NCBI GenBank assembly: GCA_946478635.1
Contig: CAMLCX010000038.1
Location: 1-17,582 of the forward strand
Length of the DNA stretch: 17,582 bases
Reading direction: 5' to 3'
DNA from: an uncultured Pseudomonadota bacterium
GTDB lineage: Bacteria; Desulfobacterota_B; Binatia; UBA9968
In this document: in pieces, positions 14,419-17,582 of the stretch
Position numbering within the stretch: the first letter of the stretch is position 1
How the letters are laid out: every line of letters starts with the position of its first letter
Translations under genes and position numbers: made by a program
Notes under the pieces: model-generated
Database searches by the model: none
What the model was told of the DNA's origin: nothing
Seen by the model: only the letters and a program-made list of their open reading frames with translations

Positions 14419-15396
14419 CTAGATTTCGACGAATGTACCGACGCCGCGCTCGAGCGCTTTGCGATAAACGAGCTGGGCTGCCGCGACATCCTGGATCGCG
14501 ATGCCGACCGACTTGTAAAGCGTGATTTCGCCCGCGCTGCCTCGGCCGGCCTTCACGCCGGCGAGGACTTCGCCGATCTCGCCGTGAATATGATTTTCGT
14601 TAATAGCCTTTTCCCTTATGGCCAACAAAATATCGCCGCATTCCGCCATGATCGCTTCGCGCGAGTCGACCACGACTTTCGCGCGCGCGACCGTCGCGCC
14701 GTCGATTTCCCGGTAATCCGGGCGGTGCGAGCCCACGGCATTGATATGAACGCCGGCTTTGAGCCATTCACTTTTCACGATGGGTTCCTTGGCCGTGCTG
14801 CCGGTAACGAGCAGGTCGGCATTGAGAACCGCCTCCTCGGCGCTGCCGGCGACGTCGATGGCGATTTTGACGATCGGCTCGATATCTTGCTTAATCCTGG
14901 CGGCGCTGGCGCCGGAGGGGCTGTAGATTTTGATTCGCCCGATTTTTCGCACGCGCGTCAAGGCTGTGATATGTGCGCGGGCTTGGACGCCGGCGCCAAG
15001 AATCCCCAGCACCGGAGTTTCCGCATTGGCCAATGCTTTTGTCGCCATTGCGGAAGCGCAGGCGGTACGAATCGCAGTCACATAGCTGGCGTCCATCACG
15101 GCGATTATCTTACCGGTGTCGACGCTGAAGAGCATGATCGTGGCGAGGATCCCCGGTAAGTTTCGTTTTGGGTTTTCCTGAAAGTACGTGACGACTTTCA
15201 TGCCCAATGATTTATCTTCATTTAAGAAGCCGGGCATGCTGGTGATGCGGCCTTGAATTTGCGGCAGTGGCACCACCAGGCGGACCGGCATGACGGCTTT
15301 GCCGGTGGAGTATTGCACGTGGGCCCTTTCGAGGGTTGAGATCAGCTCGTCGATGTCGATCAGGCTCTCAACTTGTTTTTCGGATAGGACCAACAT
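14419..15396 (-). CDS. Ornithine cyclodeaminase/mu-crystallin family protein
   Basis: This 325-residue, cytoplasmic, NAD(P)-dependent protein belongs to the OCD_Mu_crystallin family (PF02423), which includes ornithine cyclodeaminase, bacterial alanine dehydrogenases of this fold, and ketimine or pyrroline reductases. Landmarks: RLVVPLPQIQGRITSMPGFL (39-58), LGMKVVTYF (64-72), AIRTACASAMATKALA (108-123), a Rossmann GILGAGVQARAH (131-142), VGSHRPDYREID (221-232) and LYKSVGIAIQDVAAA (293-307). The segment order and length are complete. The reaction cannot be fixed: many members annotated as OCD are imine reductases or amino-acid dehydrogenases. It lies 62 bp upstream of pepF on the same strand and is divergent from a cupin gene across 68 bp. 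A peptidase next to an amino-acid enzyme hints at amino-acid or peptide catabolism. Confidence 0.9.
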   Translation of the reverse strand: MLVLSEKQVESLIDIDELISTLERAHVQYSTGKAVMPVRLVVPLPQIQGRITSMPGFLNEDKSLGMKVVTYFQENPKRNLPGILATIMLFSVDTGKIIAVMDASYVTAIRTACASAMATKALANAETPVLGILGAGVQARAHITALTRVRKIGRIKIYSPSGASAARIKQDIEPIVKIAIDVAGSAEEAVLNADLLVTGSTAKEPIVKSEWLKAGVHINAVGSHRPDYREIDGATVARAKVVVDSREAIMAECGDILLAIREKAINENHIHGEIGEVLAGVKAGRGSAGEITLYKSVGIAIQDVAAAQLVYRKALERGVGTFVEI

Positions 15397-15454
15397 AGAT
15401 CATTTCTGATACCACAAAGACGGTGGCAAATGGAGGCCACAGGGCTTTTTCAAA

Positions 15455-15459
15455 AGGAG
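15455..15459 (+). promoter_or_regulatory. Shine-Dalgarno of the cupin gene
   Basis: AGGAG lies 5 nt before the ATG at 15465. It favours that start over an in-frame ATG at 15423, which would add 14 unconserved residues and lies deeper in the 68-bp divergent promoter gap. Confidence 0.7.
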
Positions 15460-15464
15460 ACTCT

Positions 15465-16004
15465 ATGGAGAAACACGAACACATTGCCCAGCTTTCGGAA
15501 ATTCCCGTGGAAAAAATCAAGGCACCCGAGGGTTCGGCTTTCGGCGGACTGCGGCAGCGAGTGGGCGCGCAGATCGGCGCGCGCAAGCTCGGCTATAGCT
15601 TTTTCAAGGTGCCGCCGGGCAAGGCGGCGTTCCCCTATCACACGCATAGCGGCAATGAGGAAATGATTTACATCATCGGCGGTGAAGCGGTTTTGCGTTT
15701 CGGCAATGAAGAAATAGCTCTCACGGCGGGAAGCGTAATTGCCTGCCCGCCGGGTGGCGAATATGCTCATCAACTGATCAATACCGGGCAAAGTGAATTA
15801 CATTATCTGGTTGTGAGCACAATGGATTACCCCGATCTGTCCGAATATCCGGATTCCAACAAAGTCGGTGCTTATAGCAGCCCAGCAGTCGGGCCGAAGG
15901 TCGGTTTTCGGGCGCTCTTCGTGCGCGACCAGAATGTGAACTACTACGAAGGCGAAGACGGCAAGGAAATCGACCGAATCATGAAGTCGGCACGGCGCCG
16001 GTAA
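15465..16004 (+). CDS. Cupin domain protein
   Basis: This 179-residue cytoplasmic protein carries a single cupin barrel. Cupin motif 1 is YHTHSGNEEMIYIIGG (58-73), with H59, H61 and E65 or E66 as metal ligands; motif 2 is GSVIACPPGGEYAHQLINTG (89-108), with H102. The fold holds a metal, usually iron, manganese, zinc or nickel, and serves either as an enzyme (dioxygenase, isomerase, decarboxylase) or as a binding domain. The C-terminal 60 residues (YPDLSEYPDSNKVG, then FVRDQNVNYYEGED) resemble a tail seen in some uncharacterised cupins. The gene is divergent from the OCD-family gene and ends 11 bp before the convergent small-protein gene. No DNA-binding domain is present, so it is not a cupin-type transcription factor. 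The reaction is unknown. Confidence 0.88.
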   Translation: MEKHEHIAQLSEIPVEKIKAPEGSAFGGLRQRVGAQIGARKLGYSFFKVPPGKAAFPYHTHSGNEEMIYIIGGEAVLRFGNEEIALTAGSVIACPPGGEYAHQLINTGQSELHYLVVSTMDYPDLSEYPDSNKVGAYSSPAVGPKVGFRALFVRDQNVNYYEGEDGKEIDRIMKSARRR

Positions 16005-16015
16005 GGTTAGAGCAC

Positions 16016-16234
16016 CTATTTCGATTCCTTCTCGAATTCTTCGATGGCCGTCTTGGTTTTATCCTCGCTCTTGTTGAGCGAATCTTTGGCGCTCTCCAGC
16101 GTATTGAACGGCTGAGTGACCACTTCTTTGACCGCCTCCCGGCCGGTAGTGACCGGATCTTTCTTTGAGTCACATGACCAATTCACTGCGAGTGCGGCGG
16201 TAAGGGAAAGCCCCAACCCAATTATTCGTTTCAT
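16016..16234 (-). CDS. Small exported protein, possibly a lipoprotein
   Basis: This 72-residue protein has a signal sequence (KRIIGLGLSLTAALAV) followed at residue 21 by a Cys in NWSC. The residues before the Cys do not fit a normal lipobox, so lipidation is uncertain and cleavage by signal peptidase I is possible. The mature part is charged and helical: REAVKEVVTQPFNTLESAKDS (32-52), then KTKTAIEEFEKESK, likely amphipathic or coiled. No known domain is recognised; similar small proteins in deltaproteobacteria come to mind but are unverified. AAAGGA lies 7 nt upstream of the ATG. The start overlaps the stop of the yrdC gene as ATGA, a sign of translational coupling. The gene ends 11 bp from the convergent cupin stop. 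Confidence 0.7.
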   Translation of the reverse strand: MKRIIGLGLSLTAALAVNWSCDSKKDPVTTGREAVKEVVTQPFNTLESAKDSLNKSEDKTKTAIEEFEKESK

Positions 16235-16854
16235 GCCACGATCCTTTCTGCGCCAAGCAGGTCCTCGAGAATTGATCTGTCGATGTCGCCGGCGCGGATG
16301 ATTCTGAGCGCATCGACGAGGATTTCAACCACCGTGGAGCCGGTTTTCGACGCAAGCCTGCCGCCATCGACATATATATTTATTTGATCTGAGAAATAGT
16401 CCTTCGCTTGCTGTACTGTGCGCGCTGGAGGTCGTCCCGAAGGATTTGCGCTCGTAGCCGTGAGGGGCCGGCCGAGGGCTTTGACCAATTCGGTTGCGAT
16501 CGGCTGGCTCGATATGCGCACGCCGATTCCGCCGGATCCATTGACCAGTGGCCGCGGAATATCGCTACGCGCGGGCAGAATGATCGTTAACGGGCCGGGC
16601 CAAAAACGCGATATCAGTTTTTCCGCCAGCGATGGAATGGTGACGACCAGACTGAGAAGCATCTCGCGATCGGCCACCAGCACAGGGATCGGATTTTGGG
16701 AGGCACGGCTTTTGAGTTGGAAAACTTTTTCCACGGCTGTGGAGTTGAGAGCGTCAGCGCCCAAGCCGTAGAGCGTTTCCGTGGGAAAGGCGATCACGTC
16801 GCCCCGCTTTAGCGCGGCAGTCGCTGAAATAATCTCAGCCCTTGCTTCTTTCAC
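16231..16854 (-). CDS. tsaC: Threonylcarbamoyl-AMP synthase, YrdC/TsaC type
   Basis: This 207-residue cytoplasmic enzyme makes threonylcarbamoyl-AMP from threonine, bicarbonate and ATP, the first step of t6A modification of tRNAs that read ANN codons. Numbering from the GTG at 16854: IAFPTETLYGLGADA (21-35), LKSRASQNPIPVLV (47-60), FWPGPLTIILP (84-94), GIGVRIS (109-115), TSANPSG (134-140) and GSTVVEI near the end; these are the signature segments of the YrdC fold. It lacks the extra C-terminal Sua5 domain, so it is the short YrdC/TsaC form. The GTG start overlaps the end of purE by 20 nt and has no clear Shine-Dalgarno sequence, so it is probably translated by coupling to purE. Its stop overlaps the next small gene as ATGA. 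Confidence 0.9.
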   Translation of the reverse strand: MKEARAEIISATAALKRGDVIAFPTETLYGLGADALNSTAVEKVFQLKSRASQNPIPVLVADREMLLSLVVTIPSLAEKLISRFWPGPLTIILPARSDIPRPLVNGSGGIGVRISSQPIATELVKALGRPLTATSANPSGRPPARTVQQAKDYFSDQINIYVDGGRLASKTGSTVVEILVDALRIIRAGDIDRSILEDLLGAERIVA

Positions 16855-17350
16855 TATGGAGTTTTCGGTCGCGCTCTTCGACACCCGCGGCCATCTCCTT
16901 TTTGAATTGCTGCAGCTTTGCGGCGACGCCACTATCCTTGCGGGCGATGATCTGCGCCGCGAAGATACCGGCGTTGGCGGCGCCTGCTTTGCCGATCGCC
17001 ATCGTGGCCACGGGGATTCCGGCCGGCATTTGCACGGTCGCGAGCAGGGCATCGAGACCTTTGAGGCTGGAGGAATCGATCGGAACGCCGATGACGGGTA
17101 GCGTGGTATTGGCGGCGATCGCTCCTGCTAGATGCGCCGCCGCTCCGGCGCCGCAAATAATGACTTCGAGGCCGCGCTGCTGCGCCGTTGCGGCGTATTC
17201 CGCGGCCTTCTCCGGGGTCCGATGCGCTGACATGATCCGCGTCTCGTAGGCGATGCCGAAAGTGTCGAGTCGTTTCTCAGCTTCGCGCATGACTTCCAGG
17301 TCCGAATCGCTGCCCATCAAGATACCGACTTTAGGTTGATTGTTAGCCAC
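16835..17350 (-). CDS. purE: N5-carboxyaminoimidazole ribonucleotide mutase (PurE)
   Basis: This 171-residue class I PurE moves the carboxyl group of N5-CAIR to make CAIR in de novo purine synthesis. Hallmarks: GSDSDLEVM (13-21), SAHRTP with catalytic H43 (41-46), CGAGAAAHLAG (66-76), PVIGVPIDSSSLKGLDALLATVQMP (85-109) and PAGIPVATMAIGKAGAANA (109-127). The sequence is full length with no gaps. The start is a GTG at 17350 with a GGAGG ribosome site 8 nt upstream (17359-17363). purK is the usual partner but is not in the window; the upstream 232 bp appear non-coding. yrdC overlaps its 3' end on the same strand, followed by a small exported-protein gene, so the three probably form one transcript. 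Confidence 0.95.
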   Translation of the reverse strand: MANNQPKVGILMGSDSDLEVMREAEKRLDTFGIAYETRIMSAHRTPEKAAEYAATAQQRGLEVIICGAGAAAHLAGAIAANTTLPVIGVPIDSSSLKGLDALLATVQMPAGIPVATMAIGKAGAANAGIFAAQIIARKDSGVAAKLQQFKKEMAAGVEERDRKLHSERSKG

Positions 17351-17358
17351 GTTCAGGT

Positions 17359-17363
17359 CCTCC
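17359..17363 (-). promoter_or_regulatory. Shine-Dalgarno of purE
   Basis: GGAGG on the minus strand lies 8 nt before the GTG at 17350, supporting the unusual GTG start. Confidence 0.75.
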
Positions 17364-17409
17364 GGAAAATTCTCAGTTGCGGGCGGCGCATAACGAGTTT
17401 TTGAGTCAA

Positions 17410-17436
17410 CGCGAGACGCTAGTGTAGTGTCTCACG
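17410..17436. promoter_or_regulatory. Hairpin upstream of purE
   Basis: CGCGAGAC (17410-17417) pairs with GTCTCACG (17429-17436), with one mismatch across an 11-nt loop. It sits about 60 bp upstream of the purE start codon on the promoter side. It could be an operator or a leader structure; no T-run follows on the minus strand. Confidence 0.3.
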
Positions 17437-17527
17437 CTGTTGGTGCTTTATCCGGCGTATAGTCTCCGCCAAGGACCTACCCTGGCCAAGCTGCAATCGA
17501 ACCTCAGAGTATTCTCCCGCAAAGCAT

Positions 17528-17548
17528 GTCCTGAGCGAAGTCGAAGGG
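17528..17548 (-). repeat. Single copy of the CCTTCGAC...CTCAGGAC repeat
   Basis: The reverse complement of 17528-17547 matches 4311-4330 at 18 of 20 positions. It lies in the 232-bp region between purE and the right edge, where no gene is visible. It is a single arm without an obvious inverted partner inside the window. Confidence 0.55.
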
Positions 17549-17582
17549 CCGCGAAGGGCGCAAAGGTCGGATAAGATAAAAA

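Noticed and set aside
1..17582. CRISPR array, tRNA, rRNA, insertion sequence, prophage or defence genes
   Set aside because: I looked on both strands and found no spaced direct repeats of CRISPR type, no cloverleaf, no transposase or integrase, and no restriction, toxin or other defence motif.

Overview
The window is 17.6 kb of protein-coding chromosome from a free-living, probably Gram-negative bacterium. It is moderately GC-rich by eye, and GTG starts occur next to ATG starts. I see no rRNA, tRNA, CRISPR array, transposase or phage gene. The gene mix is one I associate with uncultured soil and sediment lineages such as Binatota/Desulfobacterota-like groups, Tectomicrobia or Rokubacteria: a luciferase-like flavin monooxygenase, an NMT1/THI5-type binding protein, an ACMSD-like amidohydrolase, an ornithine-cyclodeaminase homologue and many MFS carriers. 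That placement is an impression from gene content only.

Left part (1-2979, all minus strand): the first 23 codons of an HMGL/pyruvate-carboxyltransferase-like enzyme run off the left edge. Upstream of it lie a secreted DUF2147 protein, a luciferase-like (LLM) flavin oxidoreductase and an orphan periplasmic binding protein of the NMT1/THI5 class.

Middle (3072-7653): three consecutive, clearly paralogous 12-TM MFS transporters stand head to tail on the minus strand. Each gap between them holds a different short inverted-repeat element. A secreted DUF2541-like protein is divergent from the third carrier and has a strong Shine-Dalgarno sequence and a plausible promoter.

Centre-right (7835-12412): an unrecognised four-TM membrane protein, a ModA-like binding protein without a signal peptide, and a BT1-like (folate/biopterin-type) MFS carrier, all on the minus strand. 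A divergent amidohydrolase-2 family enzyme is on the plus strand.

Right part (12554-17350): an M3B oligoendopeptidase F and an ornithine cyclodeaminase/mu-crystallin homologue (minus), then a divergent cupin (plus). Last comes a compact minus-strand unit purE, yrdC/tsaC and a small exported protein, with overlapping reading frames. This last unit is housekeeping (purine and tRNA t6A synthesis). The rest looks like an accessory neighbourhood for uptake, export and oxidation or hydrolysis of small organic molecules, but no complete pathway can be named.

The most unusual structure lies between the genes. A family of 7-bp-period repeats built on GTTCAAG occurs in several gaps, in two places as inverted pairs, the clearest being a 168-bp palindromic element at 9721-9888. 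A second family (TTCGA...CTCAGGAC...GAACG) forms an inverted pair at 4310-4390 and recurs at 17528-17548. I found no defence system or other recognisable undescribed machinery.
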